From NCBI GenBank assembly GCA_020049465.1, contig JAIFKS010000028.1, forward strand, positions 1-64,000: a stretch of 64,000 nucleotides of DNA, given 5' to 3'. This document shows, piece after piece, positions 9,458 through 18,026 of this stretch. A program made the translations under genes and the position numbers. Source of the DNA: a bacterium (GTDB taxonomy: Bacteria > Krumholzibacteriota > Krumholzibacteriia > LZORAL124-64-63). Numbering within the stretch: position 1 is the stretch's first letter; every line of letters starts with the position of its first letter. Below the pieces are notes generated by a model, which was given only the letters and a program-made list of their open reading frames with translations, was not told the origin of the DNA and did no database searches.

Positions 9458-9836
9458 GGTGACTCCCCTCCGGGCTCGGGAATGCTTCGCTGCCCCGGAA
9501 ACAGGTCACATCGGTGCCGATTACCGGGAGACGGGAAAACACAGCCGGGCGAGGGATGAATCGTAGCAGATCCACAAGGCGCCGGGCGGGTTTCTCTCGA
9601 TCGACACGGCACCACCGTTAGGCGACCATTTCACTCTGTAATGTGATTGCCGCCGCCCCCGGCTTCGGCCACGCGGCCCGAAGTGAGACCGCGCCGGACG
9701 CAAGTCCCCCGCCCCACCGCAACCGCCCACAAAACAAAAAGTGGGCACCAGTACAGCGCCCACCCAACATTCTCTCGCCCGTTTCGACCCAGCGGGCCCG
9801 GCTCCCCGAGCCCACTCGATCCCTAGTTGATGCAGC
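9458..9836. other. Intergenic region, giant gene to helicase
   Basis: Holds the 5' leader of the giant gene and the helicase terminator at 9731-9763. No conserved small gene, tRNA or convincing promoter pair was seen. Confidence 0.5.
9731..9763 (-). terminator. Rho-independent terminator of the helicase gene
   Basis: Read on the minus strand: GTGGGC, an 11-base loop, GCCCAC, then TTTTTGTTTT. This is a stem plus T-run about 75 bases past the helicase stop. A third GTGGGC beyond the T-run (9725-9730) is an extra repeat of the arm. Confidence 0.7.
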
Positions 9837-11090
9837 TCACCGCGCCCACTTCGACCCCGACCCGCGCATCGTCCCCGCCTTGGCCCGATGACGCGCGGCG
9901 CGCTCGGAAGCGGCCAGGCAGGCCATCACGTCGGTCGAATGCCAGCGGTGGTCGTCGCGGACGGTCAGCGGCTCCTTCAGCAGGCGCTCGATGCCGCGCA
10001 GCTGGGGCACGTCCTCGATGCCGCACAGGGCGATCGCCACGCCGGCCCGGCCGGCGCGCGCGGTGCGGCCGATGCGGTGGACGTAGTTCTCGGCCAGTTC
10101 GGGCAGCTCGAAGTTGATCACGTGCGTGATGTCCTCGACGTCGATGCCGCGGGCCACGATATCGGTGGCCACCAGCACGTCGACCTTGCGCTGCACGAAG
10201 GCATCGAGGGCGGACTGGCGCTGGCTCTGCGACTTGTTCGAGTGGATGGCGCCCACGCGCAGGCCGCGCAGTTCGAGCTGACGCGCCACCATCATCGCCG
10301 CCACCTTGGTCGCGGTGAAGACCAGGGTGCGGTTGTCCTTGTCCTCGCGCAGCAGATCGACCAGCAGGTCCATCTTGTGCTCGCGGGCCACGAACATGAC
10401 CTGCTGCTCGATGTTCTCGGCCACCGCCGCCGGCGGCGCCACCGAGACGACGCGGGCATTGACCTGCATCGTCGAGGCCAGGCTCTTCACGCCGGCCGAG
10501 ACCGTCGCCGAGAACAGCAGCGTCTGGCGCGGCTTCGGCACATGGTCGGCGATCCAGCGCACGTCGTGCACGAAGCCCAGATCCAGCATGCGGTCGGCTT
10601 CGTCCAGGATCAGGAATTCGACGTCTTCCAGCGACACGGCGCCCTGCTTCATCAGGTCGATCAGGCGGCCCGGCGTGGCGATGACGACGTCCACGCCTTT
10701 GCGCAGACGGTCGATCTGCGGGCCGGAATTGACGCCGCCCAGCAGCACGGCCGTGCGGATGCCGACATGCTTGCCGTAGGCCTGCACGTTCTGGTCGATC
10801 TGCAGCGCCAGCTCGCGCGTCGGGGCCAGCACCAGGGCCAGCGGCGTGTCGCCGGCATAGCAGGGGCGCGTGGCGATGTCGTCGATGACCGGGAGCATGA
10901 ACGCCGCCGTCTTGCCGGTGCCCGTCTGCGCGGTGGCCAGCACGTCAAAGTGCGCGCTCACGAGCGGGATGGCGGCCAGCTGGATCGGGGTGGGTTCGCG
11001 GTAGCCGCAGTCCCAGAGGGCGCGCAGGATGGGTTCGCTCAGGCCGAGGTCATCAAAGGTCTTGGGTTTCGTGGAGGATTTCGGGGTCAT
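9837..11090 (-). CDS. DEAD-box ATP-dependent RNA helicase (RhlE-like)
   Basis: A 417-residue cytoplasmic RNA helicase. Motifs in order: Q-motif region (GYREPTPIQ), Walker A AQTGTGKT (Lys60), PTRELALQ, TPGRL, DEAD box (LILDEADRML), SAT, then the second RecA lobe with ATDIVARGID and HRIGRTARAGR. The C-terminus is short, without a DbpA-type RNA-binding domain, which fits RhlE/CsdA-like core helicases acting in ribosome assembly or RNA decay. The start is the ATG at 11090 with an AGGA site; an in-frame upstream Met would add 48 residues without family resemblance. A good promoter at 11304-11332 predicts a 5' leader of about 200 bases, as often seen in cold-regulated helicase genes. It is single-gene, with its own terminator. 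Confidence 0.93.
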   Translation of the reverse strand: MTPKSSTKPKTFDDLGLSEPILRALWDCGYREPTPIQLAAIPLVSAHFDVLATAQTGTGKTAAFMLPVIDDIATRPCYAGDTPLALVLAPTRELALQIDQNVQAYGKHVGIRTAVLLGGVNSGPQIDRLRKGVDVVIATPGRLIDLMKQGAVSLEDVEFLILDEADRMLDLGFVHDVRWIADHVPKPRQTLLFSATVSAGVKSLASTMQVNARVVSVAPPAAVAENIEQQVMFVAREHKMDLLVDLLREDKDNRTLVFTATKVAAMMVARQLELRGLRVGAIHSNKSQSQRQSALDAFVQRKVDVLVATDIVARGIDVEDITHVINFELPELAENYVHRIGRTARAGRAGVAIALCGIEDVPQLRGIERLLKEPLTVRDDHRWHSTDVMACLAASERAARHRAKAGTMRGSGSKWAR

Positions 11091-11787
11091 GAGGTCCTGT
11101 CTCGTTGCTCCGGGATCCACAGCGGCTTGGTCTCGGAAAGAGCTCAGGAGGACCTGGAGCCGAGAAGCAGACTGGAAATCGCGGCGGTTCGGCAGCGGCC
11201 CATTTCGCGGGTCGCCCTTGTCTTCAGCTTGCACGGGTCTTCAGCGAGAATGAATCGTCAGCATGAAGAGCACTCATCATGAGAATGCAAGCTCTGGGCC
11301 ATTAGTATAGCCTTTGCGCCCTTCTGCGGCAACCCTGGTCTGGCGCGCGGCAGTCCGCCCGGGCGCTGGGACCCGCGTTGGGCCCTGCCTCCGGCGCGCT
11401 ATCTTACGATATGGCAAAATGTTACATTCGATGTCAGTTACCACGCGCGCCGCAGCATGGCAGGCACGCGTTGCGGCTTGTACCAGTGCGGCTTGTGCAT
11501 GTCTGGTCTACCCCGCCGAGGCCCTTGAACGGGCGGCACTTCGCTGGACATTTGGAGTGTATTTATCCGATTTAGGTGGGTATTCTGGGAAAACGTGTGT
11601 ATGATGGCCCGGCTGGTCGGGGGGACTTGAATTCCATCCAGTTCTCCGGAAATCGTGATATACTGACCAGTGATTCTCAGAGGTAGGAACAGCGGCGGGC
11701 AGTCGTGTGTGGAGATTCCACCGCCCCGTCTTTCGCCCAGGCAAGGCGACCGCCGCACATCCGACCTCCGACCGTGGGGGTATGAAC
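11091..11787. other. Long intergenic region with divergent promoters
   Basis: About 700 bases without a supported gene. It includes the helicase leader and its promoter. The 11400-11700 part is visibly richer in A/T than its surroundings. A TATACT at 11659-11664 could be the -10 for the secreted protein at 11788, but no good -35 was found. Short open frames here have no ribosome sites or recognisable sequence. Confidence 0.5.
11304..11332 (-). promoter_or_regulatory. Sigma-70-type promoter for the helicase
   Basis: On the minus strand, TTGCCG (11332-11327), a 17-base spacer and TATACT (11309-11304): 4/6 and 5/6 matches to consensus at ideal spacing. It implies a transcript start near 11297 and a leader of about 200 bases. 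Confidence 0.6.
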
Positions 11788-12489
11788 ATGAAGCAATGGC
11801 TCACGATGGCGGCTCTGATCACGCTGATCCTGCTGCCCGTTCTGGCGCAGGCGGATCCTGTCACGGGCACCTTCACCTCGACCGACCTGGGCGGCCAGAT
11901 CCTGACCGGCCGCGCCTCGACCTGGCGCTCGGGCGTCAACAGCGGTCTGCCCCACGTCCTGCACGCCCAGTCGTGGGACGGCGCAAACCTCGGCACGCAG
12001 TGGGACCTCAGCTGCGCGACCGAGACCAGCGCCTTCAGCGTGGTCGACAACCGCGTGGCCGGCAACGGCACGATCGTCTACACGTCGACGTTCAACGGCG
12101 GCACGTTCAACTTCTACGCCGGCGGCTTCCCCTGGGGCGACGGCACCGGCACCCTGGCCACCACGACCATGATCACGACTGTTCAGTACATGATGATCGG
12201 CAGCGTCAGCACGCCGGTCGCCTCGGTGATCAACGGCAACACGTCCGGCGAGTTCTCCAACGGCTGCCTGCTGTCGTTCGCCATCGCCAACGGCAACGGC
12301 GTCGGCGAGACCCCGTTCGCCAGCATCCCGGCCACCTACCCTGTGTTCCTGGACGGCACCTGCGGCCCGGCCTCGCCGAGCGCGCAGTTCGGCGCCTGGG
12401 GCAACGTCATCACCATCACGATGCACATCAACTGCACCGTGGCGGACGAGACGACGTCGTGGGGCGCGATCAAGAGCCTCTACCGGTAA
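11788..12489 (+). CDS. Secreted protein of unknown function
   Basis: A 233-residue protein with a typical signal peptide (MKQWLTMAALITLILLPVLAQA). The mature part is rich in Thr, Ser, Gly and Asn with short beta-like strands. It has four cysteines that could form disulfides (LSCATET, NGCLLSF, DGTCGPAS, HINCTV). No family is recognised; a beta-rich extracellular or periplasmic domain is likely. The ATG at 11788 lies 7 bases after a GGGGG ribosome site; the ATG at 11782 is an alternative adding two residues. There is no sorting tail. It stands alone, followed by a strong hairpin. Confidence 0.75.
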   Translation: MKQWLTMAALITLILLPVLAQADPVTGTFTSTDLGGQILTGRASTWRSGVNSGLPHVLHAQSWDGANLGTQWDLSCATETSAFSVVDNRVAGNGTIVYTSTFNGGTFNFYAGGFPWGDGTGTLATTTMITTVQYMMIGSVSTPVASVINGNTSGEFSNGCLLSFAIANGNGVGETPFASIPATYPVFLDGTCGPASPSAQFGAWGNVITITMHINCTVADETTSWGAIKSLYR

Positions 12490-12518
12490 CGCTCCCGCGA
12501 CAACCGGCAGTGACGATC

Positions 12519-12542
12519 AGGGCCGCCCTTCGGGGCGGCCCT
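12519..12542 (+). terminator. Hairpin terminator after the secreted protein
   Basis: AGGGCCGCC (12519-12527), a CTTCGG loop, then GGCGGCCCT (12534-12542): a 9-bp GC-rich stem 30 bases past the stop. Only a weak T tract follows. Confidence 0.7.
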
Positions 12543-12748
12543 TCGCGTGGCAATCCGAATCTGCTGGTGGCCGACGGATCATCTGCTATCATGGGGGGAG
12601 TATATGATTTCCGGGTGCGTCATCCCATGGCGGGGCGTCGCAGGACTTTTCAGGGTGGTCGGGCCGCCATCCAGAGCACGCGACACGCGTCCAGGGGACG
12701 CTGTGTCAAGTGCCTGCCCCGTGGAAACACGGGCACCCGGAGGTGGCC

Positions 12749-13099
12749 ATGTCCAGCAACCAGCGTCAGCGCGCCCAGGACTCTCCTGACCAACCCATCG
12801 GCTGTCTTCCTGCGATCCTGCGGACCTTCTGGATGGCGATCGGCAATCTCGGCCTGTTCTTCTGCGGCATGTTCGCGGCCCGGCAACCGGCGCCGTCAGC
12901 GCTCGACTTCGTCTATGTAGGGATCGTCATCACCCTGATCGTGGTGCGGTACCTGGACATCACCCGATTCCAGGGACAGACGGCCGACGGCGATCCTGCC
13001 ACCATCGCGCACTGGCGACGCTATGTGATCGGCCTGATCCCCACCGCAGCCGCGCTGTGGGTCTTCACGCGCTTCGCACGGGCCCAGGGCTGGATGTAG
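12749..13099 (+). CDS. Small integral membrane protein
   Basis: A 116-residue protein with three predicted hydrophobic helices (about residues 20-43, 52-72 and 90-108), a basic hydrophilic N-terminus and short loops. No family is recognised. The start at 12749 is set by a strong GGAGGT 4 bases upstream; an in-frame ATG 39 bases earlier lacks a ribosome site. A TATCAT at 12587-12592 preceded by TG could be an extended -10 element. It is a single gene ending in a clear terminator at 13116. Confidence 0.75.
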   Translation: MSSNQRQRAQDSPDQPIGCLPAILRTFWMAIGNLGLFFCGMFAARQPAPSALDFVYVGIVITLIVVRYLDITRFQGQTADGDPATIAHWRRYVIGLIPTAAALWVFTRFARAQGWM

Positions 13100-13115
13100 C
13101 AGCGCACGGCCAACA

Positions 13116-13145
13116 GAAAGGGCGCCGTCAATCCGGCGCCCTTTC
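13116..13145. terminator. Terminator between convergent genes
   Basis: GAAAGGGCGCC (13116-13126), an 8-base loop, then GGCGCCCTTTC (13135-13145): an 11-bp stem flanked by A and T residues. It serves the small membrane protein and possibly the convergent oxidoreductase. Confidence 0.8.
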
Positions 13146-13187
13146 TCGCTTCTGACGGCCTGACGGTTCAACCGGCGTCGCCGCCGA

Positions 13188-14555
13188 TCAGGCCGGCAGC
13201 TTCGCCAGTTCTTCCTTCAGCAGCACGGCGCCGCCGGCCAGGAAGTCGTCGCGCTTCAGTTCACCCTTGGCCAGTCGGGCCAACAGCGCCCGCTGCGCGC
13301 GGTAGTCGCGACTGTCCACGCCGGCCCGGCTCTGCAGCAGACGCCACGCCTTGCGGCGCTCCACGCACAGCAGCACCATCTGCCGCGACAGCGCGTACAG
13401 GCCCGCCTTGCCCTCGTTGTTCTCGGCCTTGATGTAGACGCCGAAGTCGGGAACAAAGACCGGGCTCTTCGGGTCGAACACGCGCCGGTGCACGACATCG
13501 TCCTGGGTCAGCAGGATCAGCATGTCGTCCAGGGCGACCATCGACTCCGTCTTCGCCGCGTCGACCTTCTTCACGTGCTGCCGGAAACGGGCCTCGGTCA
13601 CGGCGTAGTGCGCCACGGTGTAGTGCACCTTGTCGCCGGTCGACTTGAGGGTCGTCTCCCACCAGTCGTCCTTGTGCGCGGGGTTGCCCTTCATCTCGAT
13701 CGCTTCGGGGTAGGTCTCGCCCCGCGACGGGTTGAAGGTGAACTCGGGGATCAGGCGGCAGTCGCGCGCGCGCTGCGACTGCGTGGTCGATCCGTCGTCA
13801 CCCACCCCGTGCTCGGGCATGCAGGGCGTGAAACTCTGGATGAACGCGGTGCCACGGTACTCCAGAGCGTCGAGCAGCGACTTGTACAGCTTCGGCGCGT
13901 TGGCCATCGACACCTGGGCGATGTACGGCGAACCGTGCCCGGCGGTGAAGATCTCGGCCAGGCTCTTCTTCTCGGTCAGCTTGCCCTGCGTGGCGGCGCC
14001 GATCTGGTTCATGTCGAAACCGCCGGTGATCACCGAGGAATCTGAGTTCTGGCCACCGGTGTTCGAATAGACCTGCGTGTCCAGCATCAGCAGCTTCACG
14101 TTCGGGCGGCCCTGCAGCACCGCCTTCGACACGTTCTGGAAGCCGATGTCGCCCATGCCGCCGTCGCCGCCGATGCCCCAGGCCTTCGGCAGTTCGGCCA
14201 CTTCGCTGTCGGTCATCAGCACGTCGGAGAAGTGGGACAGTTCGAAGTACTCCGCCGGCGTCATCACCGCTTCGTCGCGGTCCAGGAGCGCGTCGGTCAG
14301 GCGCTCGGGGATCACCGAACGGCGCGCGTGGTCCTGGATGAACGCCTCGCCGAACAGCCAGGCCACGGTGGCGCCGTCCTGGAACAGCGAGTTCATCCAC
14401 GGGTACGGATGCGGATTGTTCGGGGGCGTCGAACCGAAGACGCTGTTGCAGCCGGTGTGGGCGCCCATCGCCATGACCGACATGCCGTTGGCCAGCCGGC
14501 CGTCCACGGCCTGGATGTCGCGGTGCGTCGACCACTTCGCGGTCCGCAATCGCAC
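13188..14555 (-). CDS. Pyruvate:ferredoxin oxidoreductase, C-terminal part (after a frameshift)
   Basis: About 455 residues in the -1/+2 frame relative to the upstream part. It holds most of the thiamine diphosphate domain: MGAHTGCNSVFG, then GDGGMGDIGFQN and MLDTQVYSNTGGQNS, which match the PFOR TPP/Mg2+ motif (GDG..., then TEVYSNTGGQ). An HGSPYIAQVSMAN pyrophosphate-side segment follows, then a C-terminal helical region. On its own it would lack the CxGCGE start of the TPP domain, so it is the tail of the gene starting at 17790. The apparent GTG start near 14555 has no convincing ribosome site. Total span 13188-17790 is 4603 bases (3n+1), consistent with one inserted base or two lost. Confidence 0.8.
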   Translation of the reverse strand: MRLRTAKWSTHRDIQAVDGRLANGMSVMAMGAHTGCNSVFGSTPPNNPHPYPWMNSLFQDGATVAWLFGEAFIQDHARRSVIPERLTDALLDRDEAVMTPAEYFELSHFSDVLMTDSEVAELPKAWGIGGDGGMGDIGFQNVSKAVLQGRPNVKLLMLDTQVYSNTGGQNSDSSVITGGFDMNQIGAATQGKLTEKKSLAEIFTAGHGSPYIAQVSMANAPKLYKSLLDALEYRGTAFIQSFTPCMPEHGVGDDGSTTQSQRARDCRLIPEFTFNPSRGETYPEAIEMKGNPAHKDDWWETTLKSTGDKVHYTVAHYAVTEARFRQHVKKVDAAKTESMVALDDMLILLTQDDVVHRRVFDPKSPVFVPDFGVYIKAENNEGKAGLYALSRQMVLLCVERRKAWRLLQSRAGVDSRDYRAQRALLARLAKGELKRDDFLAGGAVLLKEELAKLPA

Positions 14556-17500
14556 CGTGAGCGGCCAGGCGCTCGTCGGTGTCGCCGTCGGTCTCGCCGC
14601 CCAGACCCATCAGCAGATGGGCCACCGACCTGACGTACAGCGCGTACGCGGTCGGGTCCTTCGCCTTCAGGGCGGCCAGCCGGGCCGGCCCGGTCTCGGC
14701 CATCAGCGCGGCCTTGGCCGTCAGGCGCTCGGCCTTGCGGCGGTACATCGGGCGCATGTAGGCCTCGGTCACGCTGGCCACCGACCGCAGCACGGTCTTT
14801 TCGCCGCACCCGGCGCAGGCGCCGTCGCCCGAGACGATGGCGTCGTAGCTCGAGCGCACCATCAGGTGGTTGCGCAGCGCCGCCTCGCGCGAATCATGCG
14901 GCTGGTCCGGGTCGTACAGGCCCAGGAACTTCCGCGGCGTGTCCGGCAGCAGGTTCAGGAAGTTGATCGCCGTGGTGTGGCGGGCGTTCAGGTCCTCGGT
15001 CTCGTCGACCATCTTCAGGGCCTGGTGTTCGCCGCATTCGGTGACGCACTCGCCGCAGCCCTTGCAGAGGTCCGACACGAAGATCGAGAAGATGCCGCCG
15101 GCGCCGGGGTTCTTCTTCTCGGCGTTCTGGAAGATGGCGTTGACCTTGTTGTAGGCGATGGGCAGCGTGTCGACGATGCCCAGGAACTGGTCCTTGCCTT
15201 CGCTCGAGACGCCGGCCAGCGGATCGACCGCCTGCTTCAGCAGCACGGCGACCGGCGTGCCGGTCTTGGCCATCTGGCTGGCGACCATGCCGACGCGCAC
15301 CTGCTTCTCGACCGCCGGCAGCGCGGCCAGCAGGGCCTCGCGGTCCTCCTTCGCCGGCACGTAGGCGCGCACGGCCGTCGACAGCACCGTCAGCAGGTCC
15401 TGCGCCGTGTTGGGCAGCGCGGTGTCCGGGCACGACGCGATGCAGGCCATGCACTGCGTGCAGTTCTCGGCGATGAAAACAGGCGTCTGGCGACGCGCCA
15501 CGTACTTCGAGGCCGCGGAACCGGTCCCCGCCGCACCGACACCCGCGGCCGAAAGCACCGACGCCGGCTGGTGGTAGCCCAGACCCGCGCGGAATTCGCG
15601 CTCGAAGGTCTCGCGGCGGAAGATGGGCGCCCGCTCCGGCTGGAAGTCCGGCTTGGGAACCTGCAGGCAGAAGGTGCCGCAACCGGCCATCGGCAGCAGC
15701 GAATCGCCGCGCATGCTTGAACGGTCCGGCGCGTCCACGGCGCCGTAGACGATCTCGGTCACCTGCGAGAAGCCCTGCAGCATGACCTCCATGTTCGAGG
15801 CCACCACGGCGGCGCCCAGGCGGCCGAACTTCTTGCGGTACTGCGCCTCGACCTGCTCATGGAAGTGCTCGCGCTTGATGCCGAAGTCGTCCAGGAACGG
15901 CGACACGGCGAAGAACGCGCCCAGGAAGGCGTTCCCCTGCATGCGCAGCTGCAGCTCCGGCCGGTCGGTCGCCTTGCGGGCGATCGCGAACCCGGGCAGG
16001 ACGTAGAAGCGGATCTTCCGCTCGAGGATCGTCTGCCGGTACTTGCGCGGGATGCGCTGCCACGCCGCCTCGACGCCCTCTTCGGACTCCCAGACGAACG
16101 CCCCGCCGTCGGCCATGCCGTCCAGCGGGTTGGTGTGCATGAACGCCTTCGGGTCGCAGCACAACACCACGTTCACGTGCCGCAGGTCGCAATTCGTGCG
16201 GATGCGTTCGGGCGCCGCGACCAGGAAGTATTCCGTCGGCGCGCCCTTCTTCTCCGAGCCGTACTTCGGATTGGCGCTGATGTGGACGACTTCCTTCCGG
16301 CGGCCGTACTCGTCGACGGCGCCGTCGCGTTCGGCCACATGGTCGCCCAGCTCGCCGATGATCTCGCCGAGGTTCTTGCCGGTGGTGATCATGCCCCAGC
16401 CGCCGATCGAGTGCAGACGCACGGCGATGGCGCCCTCGGGCAGCAGCGAAGGCCGCTCGTCCGACTTCACCGCGTACTCGTGGTCGATGCCGACCACGAA
16501 CAGCGTCGTGCCGTCGGCGGCGGTGTGACCGTCCTGGCGCGCCAGCGAGCCGGTCACGAAGCCGTAGGCGCCGAGGATACCCTCGGGCCGGAAATCGCGC
16601 GAGCCCAGCCCGTAGATGCCGGAGAAGAACCTCGGCACCTGCGCCGCCGTGATCGTCCCGGCCTGCACGGCCTTGGTGAAGGCGGTGCGGATGTCGCGCG
16701 CCAGCGGATTGTCGCCGGCCAGCGGCTGGTCGGTGCGCTCCATGATGATGACGTTCTTCCGGCCGGCCAGCGCCGCGATGTAGGCGGCCTCCGGCACCGG
16801 GCGCAGCACGTTGGCGTGGATCGAGCCGACGCTCTCGCCCTTGTTGCGCAGGTAGTCGACCGCGGCCTCGATATTCTCGGCCGCCGAGCCCAGCGACACG
16901 AACACGGTGTCCGCGTCGTCGACCCGGTACTTCGACAGCAGCCCGTAGTGGCGGCCCGTCAGCGCGCCGAACTCGTCATAGGCCGCCTCGAGCATGGGCA
17001 GGATGGATTCGTAGAACGCCGTGCGGTGCGCCACGACGCCGTTCATGTAGTGTTCCTGGTTCTGCACCGGGCCCAGCAGCAGCGGGTTCTCGAGGTCGAT
17101 CATGCGCGGCACGCGGCGGCGCTTCGCCCCGAACAGCGTGCGCTGCGCCTCGGTCGGGCAGTCGATCAGCTCGTCCGGCGCGCCCAGGTACTCGCGCATC
17201 AGCCCGGACTCGTGACGCAGGAACGTGCGCTCGAGGTGCGAGGTGAGGAACCCGTCCTGGATATTGATGCCCGGCGTCAACGACAGCTCGGCCACCTTGC
17301 GGATGATCAGCGCCTGGTCGGCCGCCTGCTGCGAGTCCTTGCCGAACAGCATCATCCAGCCGGTGTCCATCACCGCGTAGATGTCGTCGTGCCCGCAGTG
17401 GACGTTCAGCGCGTGCTTGGTCAGCGCGCGGGCCGACACCTCGAGGATCATCGTCGAGAACTTGCCGGGCGCGTGGTAGTACTGCTCGGCGCCGTAGACG

Positions 17501-17790
17501 ATGCCCTGGCCCGAGGTGAAATTGACGGTCCGCTTGCCGCAGACCGAGAACGCGATGGCCCCGCCCTGCGCCGAATGTTCGCCCTCGGTCTCGATCGCCA
17601 GCTTGGCGGCGCCGAAGACGTTCAGCTTTCCTTCGGCGTATGAGAGCTGGTAGTTCTCGCCCATCTCGGTCGAGGGCGTGATCGGGTAGAAGACGCCGCC
17701 GTCCGTGATCCGGGCTTCGGTGTGGTAGGAGACGAGCTGGTTGCCGTTCGTGGTGACCCGAATGCCGGGATACCGGGGCGCGTTCTTCAT
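13798..17790 (-). CDS. nifJ: Pyruvate:ferredoxin (flavodoxin) oxidoreductase, N-terminal part
   Basis: Oxidises pyruvate or another 2-oxoacid to acyl-CoA and CO2, reducing ferredoxin. The protein starts at MKNAPRYPGIRV (ATG at 17790 after AAGGAG). Domains: pyrimidine-binding TPP domain (YPITPSTEMGE), transketolase-C-like domain, gamma domain (SIGGWGMITTGKNL), ferredoxin domain (CTQCMACIASCP and CKGCGECVTECG), then the TPP domain start GACAGCGEKTVLR. Authentic sequence continues to about 14,550. Beyond this the frame stays open by chance to 13798 but is arginine- and glycine-rich shadow sequence, while homology resumes in another frame (13188-14555). Without the shift the enzyme would be about 1530 residues, far longer than the usual ~1180. 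Either sequencing error or a broken gene. It suggests anaerobic or microaerobic metabolism. Confidence 0.85.
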   Translation of the reverse strand: MKNAPRYPGIRVTTNGNQLVSYHTEARITDGGVFYPITPSTEMGENYQLSYAEGKLNVFGAAKLAIETEGEHSAQGGAIAFSVCGKRTVNFTSGQGIVYGAEQYYHAPGKFSTMILEVSARALTKHALNVHCGHDDIYAVMDTGWMMLFGKDSQQAADQALIIRKVAELSLTPGINIQDGFLTSHLERTFLRHESGLMREYLGAPDELIDCPTEAQRTLFGAKRRRVPRMIDLENPLLLGPVQNQEHYMNGVVAHRTAFYESILPMLEAAYDEFGALTGRHYGLLSKYRVDDADTVFVSLGSAAENIEAAVDYLRNKGESVGSIHANVLRPVPEAAYIAALAGRKNVIIMERTDQPLAGDNPLARDIRTAFTKAVQAGTITAAQVPRFFSGIYGLGSRDFRPEGILGAYGFVTGSLARQDGHTAADGTTLFVVGIDHEYAVKSDERPSLLPEGAIAVRLHSIGGWGMITTGKNLGEIIGELGDHVAERDGAVDEYGRRKEVVHISANPKYGSEKKGAPTEYFLVAAPERIRTNCDLRHVNVVLCCDPKAFMHTNPLDGMADGGAFVWESEEGVEAAWQRIPRKYRQTILERKIRFYVLPGFAIARKATDRPELQLRMQGNAFLGAFFAVSPFLDDFGIKREHFHEQVEAQYRKKFGRLGAAVVASNMEVMLQGFSQVTEIVYGAVDAPDRSSMRGDSLLPMAGCGTFCLQVPKPDFQPERAPIFRRETFEREFRAGLGYHQPASVLSAAGVGAAGTGSAASKYVARRQTPVFIAENCTQCMACIASCPDTALPNTAQDLLTVLSTAVRAYVPAKEDREALLAALPAVEKQVRVGMVASQMAKTGTPVAVLLKQAVDPLAGVSSEGKDQFLGIVDTLPIAYNKVNAIFQNAEKKNPGAGGIFSIFVSDLCKGCGECVTECGEHQALKMVDETEDLNARHTTAINFLNLLPDTPRKFLGLYDPDQPHDSREAALRNHLMVRSSYDAIVSGDGACAGCGEKTVLRSVASVTEAYMRPMYRRKAERLTAKAALMAETGPARLAALKAKDPTAYALYVRSVAHLLMGLGGETDGDTDERLAAHGAIADREVVDAPRHPGRGRPAGQRHVGHGDGRPHRLQQRLRFDAPEQSASVPVDELAVPGRRHRGLAVRRGVHPGPRAPFGDPRAPDRRAPGPRRSGDDAGGVLRTVPLLRRADDRQRSGRTAEGLGHRRRRRHGRHRLPERVEGGAAGPPEREAADAGHAGLFEHRWPELRFLGDHRRFRHEPDRRRHAGQADREEEPGRDLHRRARFAVHRPGVDGQRAEAVQVAARRSGVPWHRVHPEFHALHARARGG

Positions 17791-17964
17791 CGTGGAGGCT
17801 CCTTCTGGCTCTGCGGCGGTCCTGATCACGGCCCGGCAATGCGGGCGCCGGCTCCTGCCGCGGGAGCCGTTCAAGTTCGCGCGCAACGATAACAGATTCA
17901 CGCCGCCGAAACAGGAGCAATTGGTCCATCTTTGGGCCGTCGCACGCAGATCCGGCAAACGCCG

Positions 17965-17992
17965 GGGAGCCGGCCCACCAGGACCGGCTCCC
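17965..17992 (-). terminator. Terminator of the caspase-like gene
   Basis: GGGAGCCGG (17965-17973), a 10-base loop, then CCGGCTCCC (17984-17992). It lies 35 bases past the caspase-like gene's stop on the minus strand, upstream of the oxidoreductase leader. Confidence 0.7.
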
Positions 17993-18026
17993 GCTCTTGA
18001 AAATGGCTGTCAACTGACGACCACGA

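Noticed and set aside
9725-9763. Three GCCCAC/GTGGGC arms as an attenuator
   Set aside because: On the minus strand the first pair plus the T-run is a plain intrinsic terminator after the helicase; no leader peptide or downstream gene in that direction is near.
11314-11758. Short open frames between helicase and secreted protein
   Set aside because: No ribosome sites, conflicting frames on both strands and no recognisable sequence.
15859-17643. Long plus-strand open frame opposite the oxidoreductase
   Set aside because: Arg-, Gly- and Val-rich mirror sequence of a high-GC gene; no motifs, no ribosome site.
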